Of a DNA stretch of 41,506 nucleotides, positions 12,101 to 20,832 are shown one piece after another. Both the position numbers and the translations under genes were made by a program. Position 1 is the stretch's first letter; each line of letters starts with the position of its first letter. The notes under the pieces are model-generated. The model worked only from the letters and a program-made list of their open reading frames with translations, searched no databases and was not told where the DNA came from. The stretch is from Cruorifilaria tuberocauda (Eukaryota > Nematoda > Chromadorea > Rhabditida > Onchocercidae). The stretch is from positions 1-41,506 of the forward strand of contig JABVXU010000471.1 in assembly GCA_013365365.1 (NCBI GenBank). The letters are read 5' to 3'.

Positions 12101-14535
12101 TTAATTTTATTTTTCTTTTACCAATTTTGCATATTTTGGGCAAAAATAAAAAAAAAAGTAACGAAGCATTTTTTCTCCAATTATTCTGTCTTTTTAAATG
12201 CATGTAAAATAGTTTAATAATTTAATTAAGTACTTAAATTTATTGTCGAAATACGAAAAAGCAATTATTTTGTACTTAATTTAATTAATTATTTATTATC
12301 GTTTAAAAATTTTGTACCGTAAAAACTTGTCAAAAATTTTCAATTTTTCATTGAATGAAAATGAGTATTTTTAAAACATATGATAATTAATTACTTGAAT
12401 TGAATTAATTCTGATTAAATTAATTAATTTCTTTTTTTTGTTTTTGCCCATATTATGTCCATAATAATTCCTCTGTGCTTGGCATATTACATTAGCGTCG
12501 TAGCATTTGATCGGAATGAATATAATCTTTGAGAAAGATCGATCAGATCAATCAGAAATGAAATAATTGTAATTTCAATTTTGATTATCAATTAATATTA
12601 AGCGTAATGCCTCGGGGCGTCGGTAGTTCGCTTGCCGTGCGGGCGACCCGGGTTCGATTTCCGGTCGACGGATCCCATTACTCTTCTTTATTGCCAAAAG
12701 TATAAGTTATCATATCAGCGGATTGTAAGCGGAAATTCGCGTTGACGTAACTCGTTACTTATACGTTATATAAGTGACAGGAAATTCAATTTTAGAGGAT
12801 ACACACGTAGCAGAATATTCTTACGTTATTCCCGTGTACTGGAAACAAATTGGCGTTGCATTTATGCGTCAGTTGAAGTTTACCAGTGTGAGTGATAAAG
12901 TATCAGTAAAACACGTTTAACATAACATATTCTTAGTTAAATTTGAATTTAGCAATTTTTCAAAAGCTAAATTTATATTTAAACTTATACGTTGATTACG
13001 CGCACGCATTTTCAAACGTTAATTATATAGGTTTTTATAAAACTTACTCATTTCATATTTGAGCCTGATAATGAGCATTATCACCTATTACTGATTAAGA
13101 TATAGATATTTCGATATATATATCCTAAATATTTCGATTCGGAAAAATTTATTAAATGTTCCGAGTTAACATATCATTGTTTAAACAATTAGCGAGTTTT
13201 AGAAATTACAATTATCAGTTAATAATATTAGATAATGAAAAGATTGAAAGATAATTGATTACTTCGATCGATTACTCTGATCGATTACCTATCGATCACT
13301 TCGATGGATTACCTCGATCGATTACTCTGATCGATTACTTTGATCAGATTATATTCTTTCTTAGATGAAATGGCAAAAAGAATCCTTTTTTTTTCAATGC
13401 AATTTTTGCAATATTTCGATTTTTTCTTTTTCTTCCTTTTTTATTTATTTGTGAAAAATTTCATTTTTTGTTTTTTGATGCTATTGTCTTTTTGTTTTCT
13501 TTCTTTCTTTCCTTCTTTTTTATTATCATTTTGGACAAAATAAAAAGAAAAAGAAAAACAAAAAAAAAACGAAAAAATTGAGAAAGAACGAAAAATTCAA
13601 AAGTTTTAGACAACAGTTCAATAATGATGGCTGATAATACTTGTCACGACAAATCAAGATATTGCGAGATCCTGAAAATCTTCCATTCGTAAGTTATCTA
13701 ATAATTCATATTTTAACCTTAATCAATAAATCTAGACTGTAGTGATAATGATAAACAATATGTAAATAGTGCGAGCTATAATAATGATAATAATTCAATA
13801 GGATTAATTTATCACGAACACCATGATCATCACCAAAACGATATCAATAATTTCTTATCAATGTTATATCAATAATAATTTTAGAAACCACGATAGTAAT
13901 TCCTAATTGATTTAATCTAATATAGTAATATTGATTAACTTAAACTAACCTGTAATCGAATACTAAGTTTGCGAACTGTATATTAGAAGAAAATATTAAA
14001 ATTACTTCTATTAATTAAACTTACGTCTATTGAACTGTTGCAAACATGAGTCTAATTACTTATCGTAACCTTTAATAGCTGAGTAAAATCATAATCAGTT
14101 ATTTGATTTCTAAGTAAGCTTCATAATTCTAACTTTCATAACTGACACTTATTTTACTTACATTAATAAATTTGCGTCGAAATTATTAATATTTGTCGAA
14201 TAATTTAAAATTTTAAAATCTTTTCCCTGAAAAAAGGTGAGAAAAATTAAATACTATTAGAGAAAAAAAAATTAATCTTTACTTTATTACCTATCAATCA
14301 AGTTAATAAGTATTAATAATTACTATTAATATTAATAATTGATATCAGTATTAATAATTAATAGATTTTTCTTTTGTAAGTATTGAATTTGTTTTAAAGC
14401 TTTCCCAGGTTTTTTTTTTTTTTGATCTTTATCAATTTCTTTTGCAGCTGTGATAACAAAGATATTCGAGAACGATGCTGTTATACATGTAGCTATTATA
14501 AGTATGAAGTAAGAGAAAAACTTCCAATAATGTAA
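1287..14535 (+). CDS. madd-4: Punctin/MADD-4-like ADAMTS-like matrix protein, 3' part (19 exons)
   Basis: Exons: 1287-1427, 2020-2150, 2246-2407, 2885-3021, 3289-3345, 3525-3659, 3817-3979, 4741-4904, 5826-5901, 6076-6209, 6417-6515, 6800-6883, 6951-7019, 7107-7259, 7757-7898, 9584-9657, 9810-9939, 13610-13688, 14448-14535. Phases match at every junction. The sum is 2218 nt, coding 738 residues plus stop, and the 5' end is missing. Domains in the fragment: Gly/Ala-rich linker 1-47, TSP1 repeats at about 48-106, 130-188, 191-251 and 255-311, Ig at about 335-430, acidic linker 434-494, TSP1 repeats at about 500-560, 561-618 and 620-680, PLAC 695-724. No protease domain is seen. This order (TSP1s, one Ig, three TSP1s, PLAC) is that of secreted ADAMTS-like proteins, and in nematodes of MADD-4, a synaptic organiser and guidance cue. 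Family assignment is firm; orthology rests on domain order without an alignment. The donor of exon 17 (gtgctc) is weak. Confidence 0.85.
2020..3979 (+). other. madd-4: madd-4 exons 2-7: first four TSP1 repeats
   Basis: Four thrombospondin type 1 repeats are spread over six exons. Repeat 1 carries QWSPCSTTCGPG. Repeat 2 carries DWTACSASCLGG, and its Cys-rich end is DPCPPEWD. Repeat 3 starts GEMSQCSHTCGGG and lacks the usual Trp. Repeat 4 carries NWGQCSTTCGPGEQRR. WxxC and CxxTCGxG are the hallmark motifs of the fold and of its C-mannosyl and O-fucosyl sites. Repeats 1, 2 and 3 are each split by an intron inside or just after the CxxCG loop. Intron 7 (3980-4740) contains an inverted repeat and no exon that I can see. 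Confidence 0.9.
4192..4282. repeat. Inverted plus direct repeat in madd-4 intron 7
   Basis: Arms at 4192-4210 and 4226-4244 are imperfectly complementary over 19 bases and flank a 15-base loop. A third, direct copy of the left arm starts near 4257. The unit is ACGGTATAT(A)CTACAGTA-like. This could be a stem-loop element or the remnant of a small foldback transposon. Confidence 0.6.
4741..6209 (+). other. madd-4: madd-4 exons 8-10: immunoglobulin domain
   Basis: Exons 4741-4904, 5826-5901 and 6076-6209 encode a linker and then one Ig domain of I-set or V-set type. The B-strand Cys is in KCPV, the core Trp is in IIWTKDGKK, and the F-strand motif is DAGIYACIANG, which matches the DxGxYxC consensus. 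The domain ends in GNVTLSF, where NVT is an N-glycosylation sequon. Intron 8 (4905-5825) is filled with degenerate AAT repeats. In C. elegans a short isoform, MADD-4B, starts from an internal promoter; I cannot point to one here. Confidence 0.9.
5097..5430. repeat. Degenerate (AAT)n repeat, madd-4 intron 8
   Basis: Long AAT/GATAAT-type trinucleotide tract. It generates spurious Ile/Asn-rich open frames on both strands. Confidence 0.9.
6417..6883 (+). other. madd-4: madd-4 exons 11-12: acidic linker
   Basis: Two in-phase exons (6417-6515, 33 codons; 6800-6883, 28 codons) encode a hydrophilic Asn/Asp/Glu-rich spacer between the Ig domain and the C-terminal TSP1 trio. It contains no cysteine and probably forms a flexible hinge. 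Because both exons are phase 0 at each end, either could be skipped without a frameshift. Confidence 0.75.
6951..9939 (+). other. madd-4: madd-4 exons 13-17: last three TSP1 repeats
   Basis: Exons 6951-7019, 7107-7259, 7757-7898, 9584-9657 and 9810-9939. Repeat 5 carries GEWSKCSNSDCGKSG, repeat 6 carries SSWSECSTSRC and repeat 7 carries SVWGQCSRTCGNGG. Repeats 5 and 6 have SxC in place of the canonical TCG, as is common in ADAMTS-like C-terminal repeats, so O-fucosylation is less likely there. Intron 15 (7899-9583) is long and holds a CT microsatellite. Exon 17 can be read past 9939 to a stop at 10071-10073, giving a 44-residue tail instead of the PLAC domain. Confidence 0.88.
9088..9164. repeat. 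(CT)n/(CCCTCT)n microsatellite, madd-4 intron 15
   Basis: A run of CCCTCT units passes into an almost pure CT dinucleotide run. Shorter CT runs occur at about 7383-7405 and 7583-7598. Confidence 0.95.
9940..10073 (+). other. madd-4: Alternative madd-4 C-terminus by exon 17 read-through
   Basis: From the candidate donor at 9940 the frame stays open for 44 codons to TGA at 10071-10073. The tail begins GARTDAPNAIIESRPF and ends with a Trp-rich segment containing ENWRGWKLYHWLPDSNGN. Codon use here is balanced, with many C and G third positions, unlike the AT-rich intron that follows. It therefore looks like true coding sequence and not chance. I infer two transcripts: one retaining this tail and ending here, and one splicing to the PLAC exons. 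Confidence 0.55.
12609..12672 (+). pseudogene. tRNA-Gly(GCC)-like element with shortened D-arm
   Basis: The anticodon stem is 12627-12631 with 12639-12643. Its 7-base loop TTGCCGT has anticodon GCC at 12634-12636 and the conserved T before it. Then come a 4-base variable region, a T-arm CCGGG/TCCGG with loop TTCGATT, and a 7-base acceptor strand TCGACGG followed by discriminator A at 12672. The 5' acceptor strand is either 12617-12623 (6 of 7 pairs) or 12609-12615 (5 of 7). Only 3 or 11 bases are therefore left for the D-arm, far below the usual length, so the A box is damaged. T-stem position 61 is T instead of the near-invariant C. I read it as a tRNA pseudogene or the head of a tRNA-derived SINE. 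The G+C content is far above the surroundings. Confidence 0.7.
13256..13348. repeat. GATCGATTAC minisatellite
   Basis: About seven imperfect repeats of a 12-15 base unit with core CGATCGATTAC, or TGATCGATTAC, lie about 260 bases upstream of the first PLAC exon. The unit is rich in the palindrome ATCGAT. Confidence 0.8.
13610..14535 (+). other. madd-4: madd-4 exons 18-19: C-terminal PLAC domain
   Basis: Exon 18 (13610-13688) has acceptor ttttag and donor TC|gtaag. It encodes NTCHDKSRYCEILKIFH. Exon 19 (14448-14535) follows acceptor ttttgcag and encodes CDNKDIRERCCYTC, then a 14-residue basic tail and stop TAA. Joined, they give cysteines at fragment residues 695, 702, 711, 720, 721 and 724, the six-Cys pattern of the PLAC (protease and lacunin) domain that closes ADAMTS-like, papilin and PCSK6-type proteins. 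Exon 18 begins with two bases and so joins exon 17 in phase 1, as required. A good internal donor (GAA|gtaaga, about 14503) could lead to a further exon that I did not find. Confidence 0.85.
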
Positions 14536-16363
14536 ACAGTGAAATTTAATTCGAATCAAATGCCCACACAATGAGATCGATATTGTTTGCATAAATGGAA
14601 ATTTAAAAAAAAAAACAAAATTGAAATTTATTTTCGACAGACAAAAAAAGCTGTCAATACTTTGATAAAACATTTCATTCTCAAATTTTCATTAACAATT
14701 TCCTTTTTTCTTTTGAAATATCATGAGATATATGATAAGAAAGTGAAGAAAGTGATAATGATAATGATAATGATAACAAGAAAGTGATAATGGTAACTTT
14801 TCTTTTCATTGAAAATTACCGATCAAATTTTAAGATTTTTAAAAATTTTAATGATTTAATTTTTTATTCCTTTTTTGAATTACGAAAATTTTTTATTTTT
14901 AAACATGTGAAAAATATTGGAGTAATTCAGTTCCGAATTTAAATTAAGAATATTTCATGACGAAATTTAATTCGTCAAGTTATGAATACATTAGGTTTTC
15001 AATATTCCGCTTAAAATATTCCGATACTGTTTTCGTTTAAAAAATGGAAAAAAACAAAAGAACGAAATGCATTTCGAGAATTCGAATTTAAAAAAACACT
15101 TACTGCATTTTTTTGTATTTTTCATTTCTTTTTTGCATGACATTTTTAATATAATTCGTTTTTGCAATTTTGTGGTTTTAATTTTTTGCGTCGCTTTTGT
15201 GCTTTCTTTTAATTTTAACTTTTGTTTTTTTTTTGAATCTTTCTTATTGCCACTTAAAATTCATTTTGAAAAATTCTTTTGCATTCATATTGTTCTTTGA
15301 TAATATGTATGTAATTAATTTGTTGATTGATTTGTAGTAATTGAATTATAATTAATTAATTGATTGTATTGTTTTTTAGTTGGTATAATGATAAAAGATA
15401 AGGAAGAGATTTGAAACTTTCCAATATGCTTACTGATTCAGAGAAGGAAATGAACGAAAGTTATGATAATTTAATTCAATGAAATAATATTTGATCTCAT
15501 TAATATTGAAAAAGCATGTTTTAATTATGATAGATTAAATGTACTTACAATTTAATCATTTATTGTACGCTATTGTTTTTTTTTCCCAACCAATAAATTA
15601 TTCTTATTTCAATTAAAATATTAATTTTAGGATAAAAGTTAATTAATACTACGGTAATTTGCGAGATTAATTAATACTACGATAATTATCTTTGTTTTTT
15701 CTTATTCATTCATAATTGTCTGAACTGTTTTTCATAGTAAGCATAAATTTATTTATGTTATCAAATTTTAAAAATTTAATTAATTATTTTGAATTGTGTT
15801 AATTTTCAAATTTACAATTGATTTATCTTTGCAAACCGGCAATGTTATAAGCCCCATCACTTTTTTTCCACTAAATTATTCTATGCAATTTTGTGTAAAT
15901 TTGTATAATACAAAATATTTTATTAGTTACATTTAAAAAAAAAATTATAAAGTACAGTAAGATTGTAAAATACAGTAATAGTTCAAAATGTCAAGCAAAC
16001 AGTAATGAATGAAGAATAAATGGATGAAATGATTGCTTTATTAATTAATTAGCTGATTAAATGATTAAAATGATTGTTTGAATTAACATCATATAAGTTT
16101 TAATAACATGAAGAATGGACTAATTGATTGGTTGATAATCAAGGAAGTAAGTAATTACAGGTGATTACAGGTGATCAGTTGAGTCATTGCAATTAGTAAT
16201 TACCTAGTAAAAATTAGTAAAATTAAATATAATTAAGTTTTATTTACTGGTCACTCGATCATTTAGTACAGTGACATTATTTAATATCGAACAATTAATG
16301 ATGAGTGAAATGAACAAATTAAATGGAAATTGATATAGAAGAAATAAGTGAGTGGATGAGTTG

Positions 16364-16393
16364 ACGTGATATTTATCACGGAAATTCCGTCCG
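16364..16393. repeat. Two adjacent short palindromes
   Basis: CGTGATATTTATCACG (7-base arms) is followed immediately by an overlapping ACGGAAATTCCGT (6-base arms). Both lie in a less AT-rich pocket. The symmetry resembles paired protein-binding half-sites, but no factor can be named. Confidence 0.5.
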
Positions 16394-16898
16394 TTACGCT
16401 TATGATCAGTGAGGTTACGAGAGCAAACGTTTAGCTTAGATTGGATGATTTGAACGTTTCTAATATTTTCCAGTATTACATATTAAATTTGGAGTTTTTA
16501 TCTTTTGCGCTCAATTCTTTTTTCCTATTTATTTTGGTATTTTTCGAAGTTGAAAAAATAATTAAATGTTTTAATTAATTAATTAATTTCTCAAATGAAA
16601 TGAATTCGTTTATTTTCTTCTTTTCATTCATTCATTCGCATTTTGTAGAATTAAAATCTAAAGGTAAAGGCAAATTCATAATTAATTATAACTTATTAAT
16701 TAGAGATATAATTATTAGAGAAAAAAAGAATTTATCAAAGATTTTACTAAATCACTGTTTTATTGTAATAAAGAAAAGAAAAAGAAAATTACTAATTGAA
16801 TTAATCGTAATTGCGGTAAGAAATATAAATTGTAAGTAAAATAATCGAATTAACTTTAACAAAACTCTTAAATCAACATTTATTAATTTGTAGTAATA

Positions 16899-16967
16899 GA
16901 AATTTGTAGTAATAACTAATTATTGTAATTTAGAAATTTGTAGTAATTAGTTATTACTACAAATTTC
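16899..16967. repeat. Perfect 24-bp inverted repeat
   Basis: Arms 16899-16922 and 16944-16967 are perfectly complementary, with a 21-base spacer. The motif AATTTGTAGTAAT also occurs three times directly (about 16886, 16901 and 16935), so a shorter nested hairpin can form with the right arm. It can form a cruciform or RNA stem and may be a foldback element. Confidence 0.85.
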
Positions 16968-17549
16968 CAAAGGAAACAAAGTAATTAAATGATTAAATTG
17001 ATTAAATAAATGAAAAGAAGAAAGTATTTATTAACTATTAATAGTTGAATTATTAATAATTAATAGAAAGTAACTTTATACATTAGATTATGGAATTTGA
17101 ATTTTTAAATTTAAAATTCTCTCTTTCGGAACGGTTTTTTCCTCTACTGATAGATTAAAGAATAAATTTTTCTTATAATATACGATAAAGTAGTGAGATT
17201 GAAAATTCGTTGGAAAAAAAATAATCAAAAAATTAAATTGATCAAAATCGATCAAATGAATGAAAATAAAAAAGTCATAAAATATAAATTGGCCCAAATA
17301 ATTAATTACAAATAATTAGAATAAGGTAATATAATGTAAATTTGGTTCAAATTCTTTTTTTAGATGATTTAATTTCATAATTTTCTTTATTTTTACAATT
17401 TTTTTTGCGAATTTTCATTTTATTACTAATAGAGAAAAAGAAAGAAACAGAAAGAGAAAAAGAAATAAAAAATATGAAAAAATTTATTGAAGCGATAGGA
17501 AAATAAACAATAAAAGAGGAACAAATGAATTGAATTAAATGACCTGAAA

Positions 17550-17967
17550 TTAAATTTCTGCTCGTGGTTGTCCAATTACTGAAAGAAATTTGATAAGTTA
17601 ATTTCAGTGTCATTAAATATGCTAAAATATCACGTATGGAAAATGATTAATTGATAAAATATTGAAAACAAAAATAAAAAAAAAAATTACTAAAAATAAT
17701 TGTGTAATGTGAAATGCAATAACAAATAATATACTAAGAACTAACAACTAGCCATTATCAATTAATGATAACTGATAAGATATTATCAGACAAACCTACC
17801 GCTACTACAATACTTCATATATATTTTACCTTGCAACAAACAATCACAAAAAGAACTAATTTCTCTAATTAATTAATAAATGACAAATATTCATCTACAA
17901 CATTCATCTATTAAACACATTTGAAACTTACCATCTGGTCGCCATATACTTCCTTGATCCATTAAAG
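17550..17967 (-). other. Candidate alternative 3' exons of the MOLO-1-like gene
   Basis: On the minus strand, a 36-nt exon (17967-17932) has acceptor tatttaag and donor G|gtaagttt. It encodes LMDQGSIWRPD. A second exon (17578-17550), behind a strong tttctttcag acceptor, encodes IGQPRAEI and stop TAA. The two join in phase 1, and the first accepts phase 1 from the upstream MOLO-1-like exon ending at 23001. I infer an alternative C-terminus replacing or following the exon at 20951-20833. The 36-nt exon also holds an ATG, so a separate tiny gene is possible. Confidence 0.4.
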
Positions 17968-18302
17968 CTTAAATAGTAACACAGTTAAGGTTGAAATAAA
18001 AAAAATGGGCAAGAAGTTATTTGAATGAAATTAAAATTTTAACTAAACTTATTCGGATTAAAACTAAAACATAACTCTCTACATTAAAACTAAAATTTTC
18101 AATCGAAATCGATACAAACTATCTGATATTTAACTTCGTCATAATTTTTTGCTAATTAATCAATCAATCAATCAGTTATTTCATTGATTATAAGAAAAGT
18201 TGATAAATAAAGTTGAAAACTTGAAATAATCATTTGCAAATTACGAAGGTATAAATTATAATCATCCTATTCTGAATAGTAGTTAAATTTGATATCAATA
18301 AA

Positions 18303-18610
18303 ACGATATACCTTCATTACTTACAAGAAATCGAACGATATACTTGTATTACTTACAAAAAATCAATCTCATGATATACTTGTATTACTTACAAAAAATC
18401 AATCTCATGATATACTTGTATTACTTACAAAAAATCAATCTCATGATATACTTGTATTACTTACAAAAAATCAATCTCATGATATACTTGTATTACTTAC
18501 AAAAAATCAATCTCATGATATACTTGTATTACTCATAAGAAATCAGTCGAATGGTATACTTGTATTACTCATAAGAAATCAGTCGAATTATATACTTGTA
18601 TTACCTGTAT
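18303..18610. repeat. 36-bp minisatellite, about 8 copies
   Basis: Five identical 36-base units start at 18337, 18373, 18409, 18445 and 18481. They are preceded by a shorter diverged unit and followed by units at 18517, 18553 and 18589 that share the variant ACTCATAAGAAATCAGTCGA. Because 36 is a multiple of three, the array is open in two frames. The repeated peptide (core DILVLLTKNQS) is a by-product with no start context, no family and no splice support. Confidence 0.95.
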
Positions 18611-20763
18611 TACTGTATTTTTCGTATTATCCTTCATATTATATAATTCATATCAATACTTGATTCTCTTTTTATTATAAAATTGAAGAAGAAACTTTTT
18701 TTTCCACGAAATTACAAGTATAAAATAGATGCAAAAAAAAATGACGACTGCATATCACATGCAATGTGTGTTTGCATCTATAAAAGAGCCATGCTTTCTT
18801 CATTTATTCAAATATTTTAATAACAAAAACAAAAGAGAAAGAAGAAAAGAGAAAAAAAAGTATTGCAAATTTCGAAAAAATAAAAAATAACTGTAAATAC
18901 AATAATTATTAAATGCAAATGGAGAGAGAATTAAATGAAATTATTATTTAAAAACAAGAAAAATTAGCATTCCTCTTACTTAATTCATTAACTTACTTAC
19001 TTACTTTATACTTTGTGCTTCTTAATCCATTAACTTACTTCATACTTGGTGCTTCTTCTGCTTTAAACATATTTTCATTTATGCTAATATTATTTAAATC
19101 GAATTTCATATATATTTTTCATTAAAAAAAAATTAATACAAACAAACGTATGATTAATTACCTTACTTAATTTATTACTGTTAAGTTAATTGAAAAGTAT
19201 TTTACGCTTTTTAATGTTTAATCAATTACTTTTTATACTAATTTGCAAAATATTTCAATGATTAATTAATTGACTTTCATACGATATCACAACAATTTAC
19301 ACTTTTATATCTAATAAATTAATTTTATGTAAAAATTAATTTTCTTAATTAGTTAATTATATGTTAACCATATTCATGAAAACAAAATCTTTCAGAATTT
19401 CAATTTTCGTTTATCAATTCCTTCGTTCAGACATTGATAGCAATAATTTATGCTTAAAAAGTAATAATTTCAAACGTAATAAGTAAGTGAAAAAGTAATA
19501 CGTAGTAATTTCTGATTATTTCATTCGAATTCTAATTTTATTTTTTAAAAAAATTTAATTTAACTCAATCAGTAAACAACGAACGAAACGATTGCAAAAA
19601 TTATTTTAGTTTTGATTCAAAACTTTTCATAGAGTAGAATACTTTAAATGAAACTAAAGAAACTAGTAATCGTTAGCTTATAATCTACTGTTTTGATTTC
19701 TAATAAGTATTTTTGTTAGTATTGTTTAACTCATTTTTCGAATTTTCTCAAAAATAAGTTAATTTTATACTTGCATGATAAAAAATTTTTTTTGAAAAAC
19801 CCTCTTTAAAATTTAATTTATTAAATTTAAATATAGAATTAACTTACCACAATTAACATTTTAATTCCTTAATTACTTCTTGTATATTTGAAATGATTAA
19901 TTAAATTGATCTCGGTGATATAATTAATTATGATTATTTAACTTGAGTAAAACAGTAAATGACGTAGAGAAAGGTAGAAAGTATTGATAAAGTAATAATT
20001 TAGAGAGAGAGAAAAGATATTTATTGAATAATGTTTGGGAGAGGGGAAGAAAGAGAGAGGGAGAGAGAGAGAGAGAGAGACAAGAATACTATCATTTTAA
20101 GCAGAGCTTAACCCTACAACGTAAAATATGTTTTCAAGTTCCAAAAAAAGTAAAGAAACTTGGAACATGAAAACATGGAAAATTAAGAAACCGTTTATTA
20201 TATAGTTTTTCTGAATATTTAAATATTTTTTTCTCCAAAACCGCATTCAAAAAAAAGCTTAAGTAATATCTGTAAAGTGAAACATTTAATAAGGTAATTA
20301 CAGTATACAAGAAATATTAATATTCACTTCAAGAATTCAAAAAGAGACAAAAAAATTCAAAAATTCAAAAAAGAACAAGAAGATAAATTTAAATATTAAA
20401 TGTATTATTTAAATTGAAAAATAGAAATAATAAATTAATAATTTTTTTTGTTTATCTAATCATTAGCTATTCAAATTAATTAATCTTATGCTATATATTA
20501 TTTAATTAATGCTTGATTATTATCATTTTTTCAACACATTTAAAATTCATCATTATCAAAATTCATTGTTGAAAATTTGATAAAATCAATCAATAATTTT
20601 TTTAGCATAAATTATCATATTACAAACAAATTTTCACGAAGTTTTTTTTTTTTAATTTTTTGACTTTTTTTGCATGCCAACTATGATTACGAATAATTGA
20701 GTGATAATGAATGATAAAGTGATAACAAAAGTGATATTGATTTTTTTTTTGCGCTGAAAATAA

Positions 20764-20769
20764 TTTATT
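20764..20769 (-). terminator. Candidate polyadenylation signal, MOLO-1-like gene
   Basis: AATAAA on the minus strand, about 65 bases past the stop codon at 20833-20835. This is a usual distance for a short nematode 3' UTR. Confidence 0.5.
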
Positions 20770-20832
20770 TTGTAAGAATATCACTTATCAAAGAAATATG
20801 TTTAAAAAGGCAAAAAGAAAAGGGAAAAGAAG

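Larger units (their letters stand above)
10074..13609. other. Intron 17 of madd-4 (remainder)
   Basis: Mostly AT-rich filler with homopolymer runs. It holds a TG-rich patch (about 10441-10466), a CA/CG microsatellite (10931-10976), a GTT/TTTG run (12038-12076), a tRNA-Gly-like element (12617-12672) inside a less AT-rich island of about 300 bases, and a GATCGATTAC minisatellite (about 13256-13348). If the read-through transcript is used, the first part is 3' UTR; an AATAAA-type signal lies near 10580. Confidence 0.65.
14536..17549. other. Convergent intergenic region between madd-4 and the MOLO-1-like gene
   Basis: AT-rich sequence holding the madd-4 3' UTR and, if the exons at 17550-17967 are used, the 3' UTR of the opposite gene. 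A (GATAAT)n run is at about 14753-14777. Palindromes are at 16364-16393 and a 24-bp inverted repeat is at 16899-16967. Open frames such as 14587-14787, 15067-15300 and 16600-16839 are Phe/Lys/Asn-rich with no domain signal. Confidence 0.6.
17968..20832. other. 3' flank or long 3' intron of the MOLO-1-like gene
   Basis: AT-rich, with a 36-bp minisatellite (18303-18610), two imperfect copies of a roughly 40-base unit ending in GTGCTTCTT (about 18978-19057) and a GA microsatellite (20051-20080). No domain-bearing exon was found on either strand. Confidence 0.6.

Noticed and set aside
12470..12560. Less AT-rich patch with short open frames on both strands (plus MSIIIPLCLAYYISVVAF)
   Set aside because: Too short, conflicting frames and no splice signals; it lies next to the tRNA-like element and may be part of the same repeat.
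14332..14673. Minus-strand 113-residue frame with a hydrophobic stretch, resembling a small membrane protein
   Set aside because: It is antisense to the PLAC exon of madd-4, which explains its less AT-rich codons.
16261..16480. Long minus-strand stretch without stop (contains SRNLTDHKRNGRNF)
   Set aside because: No start, no matching splice pair and no family; the pocket is better explained by palindromic non-coding sequence.
18289..18663. 124-residue frame of 12-residue peptide repeats, and the look of a CRISPR-like array
   Set aside because: The units are contiguous with no unique spacers, and the genome is eukaryotic. It is a tandem minisatellite; the frame is open only because the unit is 36 bases.
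19035..19070. Possible 22-nt minus-strand microexon (EEAPSM) before a gtaagtt donor
   Set aside because: It lies in a twice-repeated AT-rich unit, and its phase could not be fitted to neighbouring exons with confidence.
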